Translations under genes and position numbers: made by a program | Shown: in pieces, positions 35,166-44,581 of the stretch | Position numbering within the stretch: the first letter of the stretch is position 1 | Layout of the letters: each line of letters starts with the position of its first letter | NCBI GenBank assembly: GCA_900105225.1 | Contig: LT629764.1 | Location: 2,078,501 to 2,142,500 of the forward strand | DNA from: Paenibacillaceae bacterium GAS479 | GTDB lineage: Bacteria; Bacillota; Bacilli; Paenibacillales; Paenibacillaceae | DNA: 64,000 bases | Direction: 5' to 3' | The notes under the pieces: model-generated | The model's database searches: none | The model's input: the letters and a program-made list of their open reading frames with translations, nothing else | What the model was told of the DNA's origin: nothing

Positions 35166-35524
35166 CTGGCTTCGCCTCCCTTAGCTGAAGCTGACAGTTT
35201 AAGCCCGATCATACAGGCCAGCAGCAGCAAAATAAACACGATCCTAAGCGGACGAACCGCTCCGCCGGACACAACCATTTCAACCGCTGTTGTACCTAAC
35301 GTTCCCATACCGGCAAATACGGCATAAACCGTTCCTACCGGCAAAACTGTTGTAGCTCTTATAAGCAAATCGAAGCTGACTAGCAAAGAGACCAGAACGA
35401 TGGCTCCATTTATCGATTCATACTTGAATCCGCTCGCCCAGACTATTTCGAGGATACCTCCAATAATGACATAACACCATGCTCTCGCTTCACTTATCGG
35501 TTTCTTCTGCGCTTTCGCCTCCAT
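35162..35524 (-). CDS. SMR family efflux subunit, partner
   Basis: 120 residues. Membrane Glu in YVIIGGILEIVWASGFKY, then VGTVYAVFAGMGTLGTTAVEM. A 15-residue N-terminal extension precedes helix 1. Its start overlaps the MerR gene by 35 bases. It is encoded with the 34851-35165 subunit and probably pairs with it. Substrates could be guanidinium or quaternary ammonium compounds; no guanidine riboswitch is seen. Confidence 0.92.
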   Translation of the reverse strand: MEAKAQKKPISEARAWCYVIIGGILEIVWASGFKYESINGAIVLVSLLVSFDLLIRATTVLPVGTVYAVFAGMGTLGTTAVEMVVSGGAVRPLRIVFILLLLACMIGLKLSASAKGGEAR

Positions 35525-36287
35525 CGTTTGTCCCCTCCTCTAAATGCTGCAGGTACCAATCCACGATTCGGTCCATGTAAGCCATCACCTCAGCGTCCAT
35601 CCCGTACACCTTAGGCTCTTCACCTTCCTCGGAACGGATCTTTGTCCAGTATTTCTCGATGAGCTGCTCATCCTGGCCAAACCATTCCATTGATACATCT
35701 ATCAAATGCGCCGCAAGCTGTTGCGAAGCCGGAGAATCTGGCGGTTCGTGAAGCTGCTCTCTTATTTGACGGATCAGCTTCACCCAGACCAAGTTTCGTT
35801 CATCGTCCTCGCCAAGATCCGGCAGGTTTTTAATAATTTCGCTTTCCCGCTGTGTAAAATTCCGACTCAGGAATTGTTCCCTGGACTCTGGAGGAATGTT
35901 CATCGCCCGGATGAACAGAAAAATATCTTCGGGTTCAAGCTCCCCCTTCATCTCATAAGCATAACGAGCGTTAAACAGCAGCTTTTCCATCTCATCTAGT
36001 CTCGCCCGTTCGTTTCGGATTGCCAACAGTTCAAGCTCTAAATAAGACTCCCACTCAGGCGCAGCAAGCTTCGGACCGGAACCGAGCATACTTTTAATGG
36101 CCGATAACGTAAACCCCAGCTCCTTCAGAGCTGTTATATGCTGGAGCTGCCTAATTTCTTCGTTTGAATAGTATCGGTACCCGGATTCGGCTACTTTCGC
36201 GGGCTTGAGCAGCCCGATCTCATCATAGTACCTTAACGTTCGGATCGATAAATTCGTTTGTTTGGCCAATTCGCCAATCCTATACAT
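35490..36287 (-). CDS. MerR-family regulator
   Basis: N-terminal MerR HTH: YRIGELAKQTNLSIRTLRYY, then DEIGLLKPAKVAESGYRYYS, a dimerisation helix, and a helical effector region (residues 120-250) with WFGQDEQLIEKYWTKIRSEE, as in TipA/BltR-like drug sensors. No cysteines for metal sensing. First gene of the operon that encodes the two SMR subunits, so a drug-responsive activator of its own operon is expected. Confidence 0.92.
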   Translation of the reverse strand: MYRIGELAKQTNLSIRTLRYYDEIGLLKPAKVAESGYRYYSNEEIRQLQHITALKELGFTLSAIKSMLGSGPKLAAPEWESYLELELLAIRNERARLDEMEKLLFNARYAYEMKGELEPEDIFLFIRAMNIPPESREQFLSRNFTQRESEIIKNLPDLGEDDERNLVWVKLIRQIREQLHEPPDSPASQQLAAHLIDVSMEWFGQDEQLIEKYWTKIRSEEGEEPKVYGMDAEVMAYMDRIVDWYLQHLEEGTNDGGESAEETDK

Positions 36288-36311
36288 CGCCTATTCCCTC
36301 CTGACTTTTCC

Positions 36312-36343
36312 AGTATACAGTCTCACGTTAACGTTAGAGTCAA
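36312..36343 (-). promoter_or_regulatory. MerR-type promoter with long spacer
   Basis: Minus strand TTGACT (36338-36343), 19-20 base spacer, TATACT (36312-36317). The spacer holds the palindrome CTCTAACGTTAACGTGAG. Lengthened spacers with central dyads are what MerR activators untwist. Confidence 0.75.
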
Positions 36344-36435
36344 GATGAAATGCAAAAAAAGCTCACGGCAAACCGCCAGGAGCGGAACCATGAGCCCTCT
36401 TGCTATAGTTGGCCTTGATCGTCCATTAATAGGTC

Positions 36436-37146
36436 TTAATCGTCCATTCTGCGCTTCCTGTAGACATACGTCGTCACAAGATAAACTACGACTATCCAAG
36501 CGAAAATAACAAGCAGGTTCGGCCAACCTTCCCCCCAGCTTTCGCCCCTTTCTACGGCGCTCGCCAGTTCAATAAGCTGCAGGTTCGGCAAATACTCCGC
36601 CACTTTTAAAAACGGATATTTATCAAATAAGAGCGTAAGCAACGAGCCGAATGTAAACACACCCACTGCGGGAAGGATCGCAACTGACGCTTCCATAACC
36701 GACTTTGTGATTAGCCCGATGAGCGTACCTAGCCCGACGTAAAATACCGCCGACAGCACCAAAGCCACGCTTATAACGGGAACATTAGCTGGGCTGTAGC
36801 CGAGCAGAAGTATGCTGCCCGCAGTTAAAACCAGAGTGACTATGAGGCTCAACAGACTTTTGCCAAAGAAAATTTCCAACGTGCTAGCTGGGGAGAGCAT
36901 GAGCCCCCGCAATGTATTTTTCTCTTTTTCTTCAGCAATTAGGCTGGATTGTATAAATGCCCCGACAAAGCTAAAGGTCATATTAATAATCAGGTAGGTC
37001 ATATCGATGGATAAGGTGCCAGTTTGTCTGTAAATAATTGCCATAAGCAGCGGCAAAATCAGCGTCGAGGAAACAAACATATTGCGTGACATATCTTTGA
37101 AATCCTTAACGAAAATTGCAGTTACTCTCTTCGTAGAAAATGTCAT
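36436..37146 (-). CDS. ABC-2 type transporter permease
   Basis: 236 residues with six hydrophobic helices (VSSTLILPLLMAIIY, YLIINMTFSFVGAFIQSSLIAEEKEKNTLRGLMLSP). The EEKEKNTLRGLMLSP loop is typical of ABC-2 permeases. Coupled by ATGA overlap to the ATPase gene. Substrate unknown. Confidence 0.9.
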   Translation of the reverse strand: MTFSTKRVTAIFVKDFKDMSRNMFVSSTLILPLLMAIIYRQTGTLSIDMTYLIINMTFSFVGAFIQSSLIAEEKEKNTLRGLMLSPASTLEIFFGKSLLSLIVTLVLTAGSILLLGYSPANVPVISVALVLSAVFYVGLGTLIGLITKSVMEASVAILPAVGVFTFGSLLTLLFDKYPFLKVAEYLPNLQLIELASAVERGESWGEGWPNLLVIFAWIVVVYLVTTYVYRKRRMDD

Positions 37147-37991
37147 ACCAGACTCCTCCCTGTAACTTCGACAAAAATATCTCCGAGTGTCGGTTCATTG
37201 GAATGCACGGATTGCACTCGGTCGCTGCTCATATATTGATAAAGCTCCTGTGCGCCCCCCTTGCCACTGTCAAGGTCCACTGTTGTACCGTCCGTCAACT
37301 TTACCGTCAGACGTCCATTACTATGGCGGGCACGAAGCTTTTGCGGCGAGTCGAGAAGTTGAATCTGTCCATGATTGAGAAAGGCAACTCGGTCACAGAG
37401 CGTTTCGGCTTCGCTCATGTCATGAGTCGTCAAGAAGATCGTAGTACCACGTTCTTTGAATCCATTTAGCGCCTCGTAAATATGCTTCGTATTCACTGGA
37501 TCGAGAGCTGAAGTCGGCTCATCCAGGAACAACAGCTCCGGCTCATGCAGGAAAGCCCGAGCCAGCGTAATGCGTTGCACCATGCCTTTGGATAGCTTGG
37601 ATACCGCCTTGCCACCCTCTCCAGAGAGATTAACCAGCGCTAACACTTCATCAATACGCCTCACCGGTATATCATACAGATCGCAGTACAGCTTCAGGTT
37701 TTCTCTAACGGAAAGTCGGCTATAAAGCGCCGTATTATCCGTTACGATACCAAAACGTTTGCGATACTTCTCTCCATGAAGCTTATCTGCGCTTGTTCCG
37801 AATATATAGATATCTCCGGAAGTTGGCTTCAACTGGCCAGTCAATATTTTAATCGTTGTCGTTTTTCCCGACCCGCTCGGCCCAAGAAACCCGAAAATCT
37901 CTCCTTTGCGCACCGAGAATGAAACATCTTTAAGTGCAGCCGTCCCGGCAAAGGTTTTTGCCAGAGACGTAATTTCCATTATATTCGTCAT
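37143..37991 (-). CDS. ABC transporter ATPase
   Basis: Walker A GPSGSGKTT, signature LSKGMVQR, Walker B LLFLDEPTSALDP, H-loop LTTHDM. C-terminus EPTLGDIFVEVTGR. It belongs with the permease at 36436-37146 and lies 130 bp downstream of the LytTR/pseudo-ATPase gene on the same strand; a TATAAT at about 38060 may provide a separate promoter. Confidence 0.93.
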   Translation of the reverse strand: MTNIMEITSLAKTFAGTAALKDVSFSVRKGEIFGFLGPSGSGKTTTIKILTGQLKPTSGDIYIFGTSADKLHGEKYRKRFGIVTDNTALYSRLSVRENLKLYCDLYDIPVRRIDEVLALVNLSGEGGKAVSKLSKGMVQRITLARAFLHEPELLFLDEPTSALDPVNTKHIYEALNGFKERGTTIFLTTHDMSEAETLCDRVAFLNHGQIQLLDSPQKLRARHSNGRLTVKLTDGTTVDLDSGKGGAQELYQYMSSDRVQSVHSNEPTLGDIFVEVTGRSLV

Positions 37992-38121
37992 TATCCGTCC
38001 ACCTCTCTTGTTCGCTTGCTTGATACCCCAAGTGTAGAGGGTGGAGGGAATGCCCGCATTATATATACCATGAAAGGAGCAAGGAAGAGGATGAATGCAG
38101 CATAACAGAGGGTGAATGGAG

Positions 38122-39372
38122 CTATTTAAGCCCCATCATTTCTTTTAGTTCAGCCATTTTTGTTTTTGAAAGGGGCACATGAGTTCTTGATTGATCATCC
38201 AACACAAGACTGTAGCTATTACGTGTATAGGTGATGACCTCTTTGACTTTTTGGAGATTAACCAGATAGGAACGATGGCAGCGGAAAAAGCCGCAGCTTT
38301 GCAGTCTTACCTCAAGCTCGTTGATTTTGAAAGCAGATGCGTACATTTCTCCATTTACATAAAGGTTGGATTGTCCCTCGCTGCTCTCGATATAATCGAT
38401 CTCAGGCGGATTGAACAAAATAATTTTATCGTTAACCCGAGTAGGAATTTTCTCGAACCGAAACGACCCGAATACCGATTCTTCGCCAATATTCGACTCC
38501 TCCGTCTCGGACCGATCCCGTGCAGACGACGATGCATTGTCCACGTCCAGCGAAGCAACAGGCTCATCGGCGACAGCATGAACTATTTCCTGGGCAATAG
38601 TTTGCTGAGAGAGTCCTATCTCCATTTCACTAATTCCCAAATTATGTATGTCCGGTGTTGATCGCTTCTTATTCAGCTCAAGGGATGCTCTCCCGGCACT
38701 GAATCCGCTTAACTGCTCGGCATCACGCTCAGATTTCTCCTGAATATCAAATACATGAAGCCCCTTGTCGTCCAGCCGGCATACCTGACTTGTCGCGCTT
38801 AAAGCTGTCTCCATACTGCCCGTAAGAATGAGCACCATTTTGCCTTTTGCTGAAAGAGAACGTACCAGCTCGTGAAAAACAAGTTTCGTTTCAATATCTA
38901 CATTCTGATCCGGCTCCTCGAACACCAACAGCTCCGAATTTTGCAGCAGCAGCCTTCCGTACTGGACTCTTCGCTTCTCCGATGACGTGAGCTTTACTAA
39001 TTTGTGATCCGCTTTTTGATCCAATTTCAGCACGCGGAGAACCTCTTCAAGCGCAACACTTGAACCATATATATCGCGATAAAAAGAAAAATTCTCTTTC
39101 ACCGTAAGCCGCTCATATAATCCTTCATCCAGCCTCATGAAGCCGATTAGACGAGAAGCCCGCTTTCTGTCTGACGGGGCGTACTCGCCAATCCGGATCT
39201 CTCCTTGATGAATCGGCATGCTTCCGGCCAACATTGCCATCAACACATGCCGCACATTCATCGTTGAATAAATAGCCAAAACCTCACCCGGGGCCGCTTC
39301 TATATTCACAGCCGGAAACAATGTTGTATGCTCAACATGGCAAGCCAATCCACGTATTGACAATGCGGTCAT
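38122..39372 (-). CDS. Degenerate ABC ATPase fused to a LytTR DNA-binding domain
   Basis: ATG 39372 follows GAGGTGAT; an open frame upstream is not needed. Residues 1-230 have an ABC ATPase outline, but the Walker A site reads AIYSTMNVRHVLMAML (no GxxGxGKS/T). The signature reads KLTSSEKRRVQYGR, Walker B is partly kept (LLVFEEPDQNVD), and the H-loop histidine is replaced (ILTGSME). A variable linker follows, then a LytTR domain at about 310-416 (KIILFNPPEIDYIESSEGQS, FFRCHRSYLVNLQKVKEV). It should be a DNA-binding regulator with a dead ATPase module, probably acting on the ABC exporter genes downstream. Confidence 0.85.
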   Translation of the reverse strand: MTALSIRGLACHVEHTTLFPAVNIEAAPGEVLAIYSTMNVRHVLMAMLAGSMPIHQGEIRIGEYAPSDRKRASRLIGFMRLDEGLYERLTVKENFSFYRDIYGSSVALEEVLRVLKLDQKADHKLVKLTSSEKRRVQYGRLLLQNSELLVFEEPDQNVDIETKLVFHELVRSLSAKGKMVLILTGSMETALSATSQVCRLDDKGLHVFDIQEKSERDAEQLSGFSAGRASLELNKKRSTPDIHNLGISEMEIGLSQQTIAQEIVHAVADEPVASLDVDNASSSARDRSETEESNIGEESVFGSFRFEKIPTRVNDKIILFNPPEIDYIESSEGQSNLYVNGEMYASAFKINELEVRLQSCGFFRCHRSYLVNLQKVKEVITYTRNSYSLVLDDQSRTHVPLSKTKMAELKEMMGLK

Positions 39373-39587
39373 CCGATCACCTCTTCTGTCCGAATAATTT
39401 CGGATCACATAGCAACAATATCCATTTTCATAGTATAGCGGATTCCCTTGCAGGGAAGAAGAACTTCGTTTGTTAGCGCTCAATTTCGAGGTAAATACCA
39501 TTCAAGAGCTAAAATTACCTTATTATGTAACCTAAAATATTCTCCATCGTATAGAAGCATACTTTAAGTTTGAAGGAGAGGATTTCC

Positions 39588-39995
39588 ATGATGGGTCCCG
39601 GTTGGGGATTTGACTTTATGTTCACGCTCGGTCCAATTATATTTGTAGCCATATTCGTTCTTATGATCGCAACACTCTTATTCAGAGGGATCAAGTACAT
39701 GAAAAATGCAACTTCAAAAAACGAATCCCTGTTTGTACGGATCGTGTCCAAGCGAACCGAGGTGCGCGGCAGAACAAATTCGAGCCCTCAACAAATGACC
39801 GGAAATCTGAACACGACGAGCATGTCTCATACTTATTACTATATTACCCTGGAATTTGATAACGGCACTCGCAAGGAATATCTCGATGTGAATCATCTGT
39901 ATGGCCTCGTTGCAGAGGGAGACAGCGGTTATGCTGAAGTAAAAGGAGAATGGATCGTCGCTTTTCATCGAAATATGAATCATAGTCAAGGATGA
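39588..39995 (+). CDS. DUF2500-type membrane protein
   Basis: 135 residues. One membrane helix (FMFTLGPIIFVAIFVLMIATLLF), then a soluble domain with SLFVRIVSKRTEVRG and HTYYYITLEFDNGTRKEYLDVNHLYGLVAEGDSGY, the DUF2500 pattern. Start ATG 39588 (or 39591) behind GAAGGAGAGG. Function unknown. Confidence 0.85.
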   Translation: MMGPGWGFDFMFTLGPIIFVAIFVLMIATLLFRGIKYMKNATSKNESLFVRIVSKRTEVRGRTNSSPQQMTGNLNTTSMSHTYYYITLEFDNGTRKEYLDVNHLYGLVAEGDSGYAEVKGEWIVAFHRNMNHSQG

Positions 39996-40014
39996 ATTTC
40001 CAAATAAGCAATAT

Positions 40015-40045
40015 CAAAAAACGGCCCCGTTAAAGGCCGTTTTTA
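40015..40045. terminator. Bidirectional terminator
   Basis: AAAAACGGCC CCGTTAAA GGCCGTTTTT, serving the convergent DUF2500 and SRPBCC genes. Confidence 0.85.
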
Positions 40046-40056
40046 TGTATCCACGT

Positions 40057-40491
40057 TTATTTTAGCTTTTCTGACACAGCATCAGTAAGCTCCTTGACCA
40101 TTTTCGGCACGAAATCCTTCATCACGCTGTTCATCATCATGGCCATGAAACCTTTGCCGCTGATTTCCAGATAACCGGTTAGTTTTGTAGAATGATTGCT
40201 AATAGCTTCTGCTTCAAAATACCCTTCACCCTCAACTGCATCTGAGATGCCAGTCAGATCAAACGAGACTTTCGTCGGCTCGACGGGCTCTTTCATTACA
40301 ATCTGAAGCTTAATGACCTTTTTGGTGAACCCCAAATCTCCCTTGAACGTCCAGGTAGACTCTTGGTTATTCAAAATTTCATGCTCGATGTAGCCAGGCA
40401 CCAAAGGCTCCCAGTTGTTGGCATCCTTGATAAATGTCCATACTGTCTGAAGGGGAACAGCGATTTCTACCGAATGCGATCCATTAGGCAT
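40057..40491 (-). CDS. SRPBCC/CoxG-like protein
   Basis: 144 residues: HSVEIAVPLQTVWTFIKDANNWEPLVPGY, then beta strands and a long C-terminal helix. This is the START/Bet v1-like fold with similarity to CoxG (membrane anchoring of CO dehydrogenase in other bacteria). No CO dehydrogenase genes lie nearby, so it is an orphan member with an unknown hydrophobic ligand. Confidence 0.82.
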   Translation of the reverse strand: MPNGSHSVEIAVPLQTVWTFIKDANNWEPLVPGYIEHEILNNQESTWTFKGDLGFTKKVIKLQIVMKEPVEPTKVSFDLTGISDAVEGEGYFEAEAISNHSTKLTGYLEISGKGFMAMMMNSVMKDFVPKMVKELTDAVSEKLK

Positions 40492-40638
40492 TAACTTCAG
40501 CTTCCTTCCCTTTTTCTATTCGTTAGCTTTTTTCCGAATCTGCTTCATGGTACCATAAACGCTGCATAAGCTGTTCTCCGATCTGAACGATTGCAAGTGC
40601 ATTAACCTAACAATAAACCTGCGAAGGAGGCGGGGAGT

Positions 40639-42114
40639 TTGTCCATTCGATTTAGACTGCTACTGTCTTTCACTTCGGTGGTTGTAGTCTCTGTTATCCT
40701 GTTCGTCTTGGCGGCGTACTTGCTTTCCATTGCCGTTACAGGTGATTTTCGCAGCTTCAATAGCTTCTACAATATCCACTACTCTCTAAATCCACTTTCG
40801 GAGGAAGAGGAAAACCTGTTTCTTGATCTGAAGTATTTGGCGAAAAATGACCCCGAAAAACTAAAGGATCAGAATCTGTTACAGCAATTTGATTACCAGT
40901 TAAAAATGGTGCAGGCCGGACTTGTTGTCCGGGAGAACAATGAGGTCATTTACTCCGCCGCTTCCCTAAGCGGATTCGATCTGTCCTCAAGCCTGCCCGC
41001 TTATGAAATGGGCAACAACTCCATTCGTAATACAATGAACGAGGGGACGCGCTTCTTTTCCTATGCCAAATTCGATTTCTATTTCTCGCCGGAAACAGGT
41101 GAAAAAGGAAGTGTGTTTGTCATCAAGGAACGGAGCCCTTTTGCCCAGATAGTACGAACGCTGCTTCCGATGTCCATCGTCATCTTTGTGCTCATTCTGC
41201 TGCTGACGGGTTGGCTGTTATATCGATATGTCACTCGCAAAATTTTTCAGCCGCTCGATAAACTTCGTACATCTGCCCAGCATATTAAGGATGGCGATCT
41301 GACTTTCCGCTTGGAGGCAACTTCCCGCGACGAGATCGGGCAACTTGTCGGGACATTCGACCAGATGCGTCAAAAACTGCTGGATTCCGTTCAGCTCCAG
41401 CTTCATTACGAGGAAAACCGCAAACAGCTTTTATCGAATATTTCGCATGATTTGCGGACGCCAATCACGACGATCAAAGGGTATGCAGAGGGAATTCGGG
41501 ATGGCGTGACTAATACACCAGAAAAATTGGATCGTTATGTAGCAGCCATTCATACAAGGGCATCCGATTTGGAGCGTCTTGTTAATGAGTTGCTGTTTTA
41601 TTCCAAGCTCGATTTAAAAAAGGAACCCTTTTCCTTTATCAAAGTGGAACTAAGCCCTTTCCTGCACCGGATTATGGACGAACTCGCCATCGAATTCGAA
41701 AATGATGCCGTTGAAGTAACTTGGGAAGAGGATCTGCAGAAGCCATTATTCGTGCTTACCGATGCCGAAAAGCTGAAGCGGGTCATTATGAACTTGCTCG
41801 ACAACTCGCTTAAATACATGAATCAGCACCCCAAGCGCTTAAAAATCGCCATCGGGCAGCAAGCTGAGTTTGCCCTCATTGAAATATCGGATAACGGCCC
41901 GGGTATTGATCCGGAATCCTTGCCTCATATATTTGAGCGATTTTATCGTGAAGAACCTTCCCGCAGTCAGGCTGTTGTCGGAGGAAGCGGGCTTGGACTT
42001 GCCATCGCAAAACAGATTATTGAAGGGCATGGCGGTACAATCTGGGCTGTCAGCGAGCCCGACCAGGGCATGAGCGTCTTTTTCACATTAAAAATATCTG
42101 TAGATCGACGGTGA
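40639..42114 (+). CDS. Two-component sensor histidine kinase
   Basis: TTG start behind AAGGAGG. Membrane helix at 10-34, extracellular region to about 175, second helix (LLPMSIVIFVLILLLTGWLLY), HAMP (RKIFQPLDKLRTSAQHIKDGDL), H-box NISHDLRTPITTIKGYAEG with His270, N-box NLLDNSLKY, G-boxes ISDNGPGID and GGSGLGLAIA. Encoded six bases before its regulator. Confidence 0.93.
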   Translation: MSIRFRLLLSFTSVVVVSVILFVLAAYLLSIAVTGDFRSFNSFYNIHYSLNPLSEEEENLFLDLKYLAKNDPEKLKDQNLLQQFDYQLKMVQAGLVVRENNEVIYSAASLSGFDLSSSLPAYEMGNNSIRNTMNEGTRFFSYAKFDFYFSPETGEKGSVFVIKERSPFAQIVRTLLPMSIVIFVLILLLTGWLLYRYVTRKIFQPLDKLRTSAQHIKDGDLTFRLEATSRDEIGQLVGTFDQMRQKLLDSVQLQLHYEENRKQLLSNISHDLRTPITTIKGYAEGIRDGVTNTPEKLDRYVAAIHTRASDLERLVNELLFYSKLDLKKEPFSFIKVELSPFLHRIMDELAIEFENDAVEVTWEEDLQKPLFVLTDAEKLKRVIMNLLDNSLKYMNQHPKRLKIAIGQQAEFALIEISDNGPGIDPESLPHIFERFYREEPSRSQAVVGGSGLGLAIAKQIIEGHGGTIWAVSEPDQGMSVFFTLKISVDRR

Positions 42115-42120
42115 GCAGAG

Positions 42121-42813
42121 ATGAAACGAATCTTGATTATTGAAGATGATCCCTTTATTGCCGAGCTGGAGAAGGATTATTTTATGCTGCATGATTATGA
42201 AGTTGAATTGAGTTCCGATGGGCATGAAGGGTTGGCTAAGGCATTAGAAGGAAGGTACGACCTCCTCATTGTTGATCTCCAGCTGCCAGGAATGGATGGA
42301 TTCGAGATATGTCGCATAATACGTGAGAAGCTGGACGTACCTATTCTCATTGTGTCGGCCAAAAAAGAAGAAATCGACAAGATCCGAGGGTTCGGACTCG
42401 GCGTGGATGACTTCATTACAAAACCATTCAGTCCGAATGAACTAGTCGCTCGCGCAAAAGCGCATTTGGCGCGATACGAACGTTTTACCGGGGGCAATAC
42501 GGTTAAAAAACCGGACAGCATTCAGATTAGAGAGCTCACCATTGATAAATCGTCCCGCCGGGTGTTCGTTCACGGAAATGAAGTAAGCCTTACGACCAAA
42601 GAATTTGAAGTGCTCGCTTTTTTGGCAACGCATCCCGATCGGGTGTTCAACAAAGTGGAGCTATTCGAAAGAATCTGGGGCATGGATTCCAATGGCGAAA
42701 TCGCAACGGTTACGGTACATATCTCGCGAATACGCGAAAAAATCGAGGCCGATCCTTCCAACCCGCAGTTCATCGAAACCGTCTGGGGAGCGGGCTACCG
42801 GTTCACAATATAG
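42121..42813 (+). CDS. OmpR-family response regulator
   Basis: Receiver with DD at 9-10, Asp52 (IVDLQLPG), VSAKKEEID, TKPFSP; winged helix SLTTKEFEVLAFLATHPDRVFNK, TVTVHISRIREKI. The SLH gene starts 143 bases downstream on the same strand and could be a target; this is inferred from position. Confidence 0.93.
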   Translation: MKRILIIEDDPFIAELEKDYFMLHDYEVELSSDGHEGLAKALEGRYDLLIVDLQLPGMDGFEICRIIREKLDVPILIVSAKKEEIDKIRGFGLGVDDFITKPFSPNELVARAKAHLARYERFTGGNTVKKPDSIQIRELTIDKSSRRVFVHGNEVSLTTKEFEVLAFLATHPDRVFNKVELFERIWGMDSNGEIATVTVHISRIREKIEADPSNPQFIETVWGAGYRFTI

Positions 42814-42956
42814 GGTGCTGATATGGGCTGAAAATGACTCTGAACATTGTTATTTGGCTGTTTATAAATTGTTTATACTTCCTTATCTGCCCGTTTATTG
42901 TGATCGTTTAAGCTTGGTTTATGAACGAAACACATTAAACGAGAGGATGTTGAACA

Positions 42957-44468
42957 ATGAACAAAAAGATAAAAAAAACCGTAGCAATCGCAGCTTTAAC
43001 AGCAATTATGGGCGGAGGGGCTCTGCTTCCAAGCGGGGCTCAGGCAGCTCCAGTTGCAGTCGCGACAAAAACAATAACCAAGCAGCAATTTACTGCTCTG
43101 GATTTCTCGAGCCGCATTGAGCAAGCAATTAATCAGCTCGTCAACCAACTCGTGCTAAACGGCTACGCCGACGGACAAATGAGAGCAGAAAAACAAGTAT
43201 CAAACGCCGAGCTGATTAAAATGATCGTGCTTTCGCTTGACTTGAAACAACCCGAAGCGTCGAACAAACAAATCGGCAAGCAACACAGCTGGTACACTCC
43301 GTATGTCGAGACAGCTGTAGCGAATGGCCTTCTCGAAAGCACCGATAACTTCGAGCCGAATAAACCAGCCACCAGCGCAGAAGCCGCCGCTATGATCGCC
43401 AAAGCATTACAACGCGACGTTAAATCCGTTCAATACTGGATGGATGGCTTCAAGATCGAAAGTGGCAACATGACTCGCGGTGAAACCGCGCAGCTGCTGT
43501 TGCTGTCGCAAAAAGCGATTCGCTCCGCTTCGGCTGAGATCGTGTCCATCAAAGCTTTGAACAAAATTGCCTTCGAAGTTACTTTTACAGCTCCACTTGC
43601 TGTGGAAGATGAAGCTACCCCTGCGGCCAATGCTAACTTTGCCTTCAGCTCAGACTTGAAGCTGGTAAACCAGCCGCGCTTGAAAACAGGCTCCATCGCC
43701 ACTTATATCGTACCGGTTCAATCCATGACCGAAGGCATGACCTATACGACCAACTATAAAGGCAAAAACAAGCACAATGTCGCTGCTAACACGGAACAAA
43801 TCCGTTTGAACGACGTTCGCCAAGTAACCTCAGATACATTTGAAGTAGACTCCTTCCGCGAGGACGGCGTCATCGATTACGGCTACCTCATCTCGGCTTA
43901 CTCCGGTGGCAGAGGCGCTAACGCTGCTGTATTGGACGACAACAACCAAATTAACGGCAAAACAATGCAAGTTATTCCATCCTTGGCCCAAAGACAAGCT
44001 ACAATCACACCGGAAAACGGCGCTCCGATCACGGTGAACTATGTCGGCTTCACGCAATCGACCGATGGCAAACAAGAGCCAAAATTCCGCCTGCCAGCTG
44101 GAACTTCCCTGCAACCAGGCGTTAAATACACGGTAACTTCCGATTGGTTCGTACTGGAAAACAATACGTTCACGGCACAGTCCATCTCGCCGCTGACGAT
44201 TTCTTCCGTAACCAAAGTGGACGCAGCTACCCTTAACGTAACCTTGGCAGCAGACCCTGGAGATGAGCTGTTCGCTTACCGCTCCATTCAGTTGAAGGGC
44301 TCTGACGGCACAACGCTGACCGCTCAATACAAAGTGCAGACTCGTAAAGGCGCCATCGGCGTATTCGAACTGCAAAACAACGGCAAACTTGCCGCAGGTG
44401 TTGAGTACGAAGTAACGCCAGTTGGAACTTGGGCTGTTGCGGACGGAGTTAAGCTTAGCTCGAACTAA
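42957..44468 (+). CDS. Exported S-layer-homology domain protein
   Basis: Signal peptide KKIKKTVAIAALTAIMGGGALLP..., cleavage after AQA. SLH-like modules at about 45-195 (LVLNGYADGQMRAEKQVSNAELIKMI, WYTPYVETAVANGLLESTDNFEPNKPATSAEAAAMIA), which anchor proteins to pyruvylated wall polysaccharide. The rest is beta-rich with Ig-like repeats (IVSIKALNKIAFEVTFTAPL, ISSVTKVDAATLNVTLA). Probably a surface protein; the binding target of the beta part is unknown. Confidence 0.88.
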   Translation: MNKKIKKTVAIAALTAIMGGGALLPSGAQAAPVAVATKTITKQQFTALDFSSRIEQAINQLVNQLVLNGYADGQMRAEKQVSNAELIKMIVLSLDLKQPEASNKQIGKQHSWYTPYVETAVANGLLESTDNFEPNKPATSAEAAAMIAKALQRDVKSVQYWMDGFKIESGNMTRGETAQLLLLSQKAIRSASAEIVSIKALNKIAFEVTFTAPLAVEDEATPAANANFAFSSDLKLVNQPRLKTGSIATYIVPVQSMTEGMTYTTNYKGKNKHNVAANTEQIRLNDVRQVTSDTFEVDSFREDGVIDYGYLISAYSGGRGANAAVLDDNNQINGKTMQVIPSLAQRQATITPENGAPITVNYVGFTQSTDGKQEPKFRLPAGTSLQPGVKYTVTSDWFVLENNTFTAQSISPLTISSVTKVDAATLNVTLAADPGDELFAYRSIQLKGSDGTTLTAQYKVQTRKGAIGVFELQNNGKLAAGVEYEVTPVGTWAVADGVKLSSN

Positions 44469-44485
44469 ATTCGAATTAGCCCTGG

Positions 44486-44520
44486 CTAGAAGATCCCTTG
44501 GGGGTCTTCTAGCTTTTTTT
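44486..44520 (+). terminator. Intrinsic terminator of the SLH gene
   Basis: GCTAGAAGATCCC TTGG GGGTCTTCTAGC followed by TTTTTTT. Confidence 0.88.
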
Positions 44521-44538
44521 GAATGAGAACATGTATAA

Positions 44539-44566
44539 TTGTTATAACAGTTGAATATTATAACAA
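44539..44566 (+). promoter_or_regulatory. Palindromic operator of the toxin-antitoxin operon
   Basis: Perfect 9-bp arms TTGTTATAA (44539-44547) and TTATAACAA (44558-44566), ten bases apart. A -10-like TATAAT at 44534-44539 runs into the left arm. This is where an AbrB-type antitoxin would bind to repress its own operon. Confidence 0.7.
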
Positions 44567-44581
44567 GGAGTGACTTACCTA

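Noticed and set aside
34851-36287. Guanidine-I (ykkC) riboswitch for the SMR pair
   Set aside because: No riboswitch-like conserved text was found upstream of the operon; a MerR promoter explains regulation.
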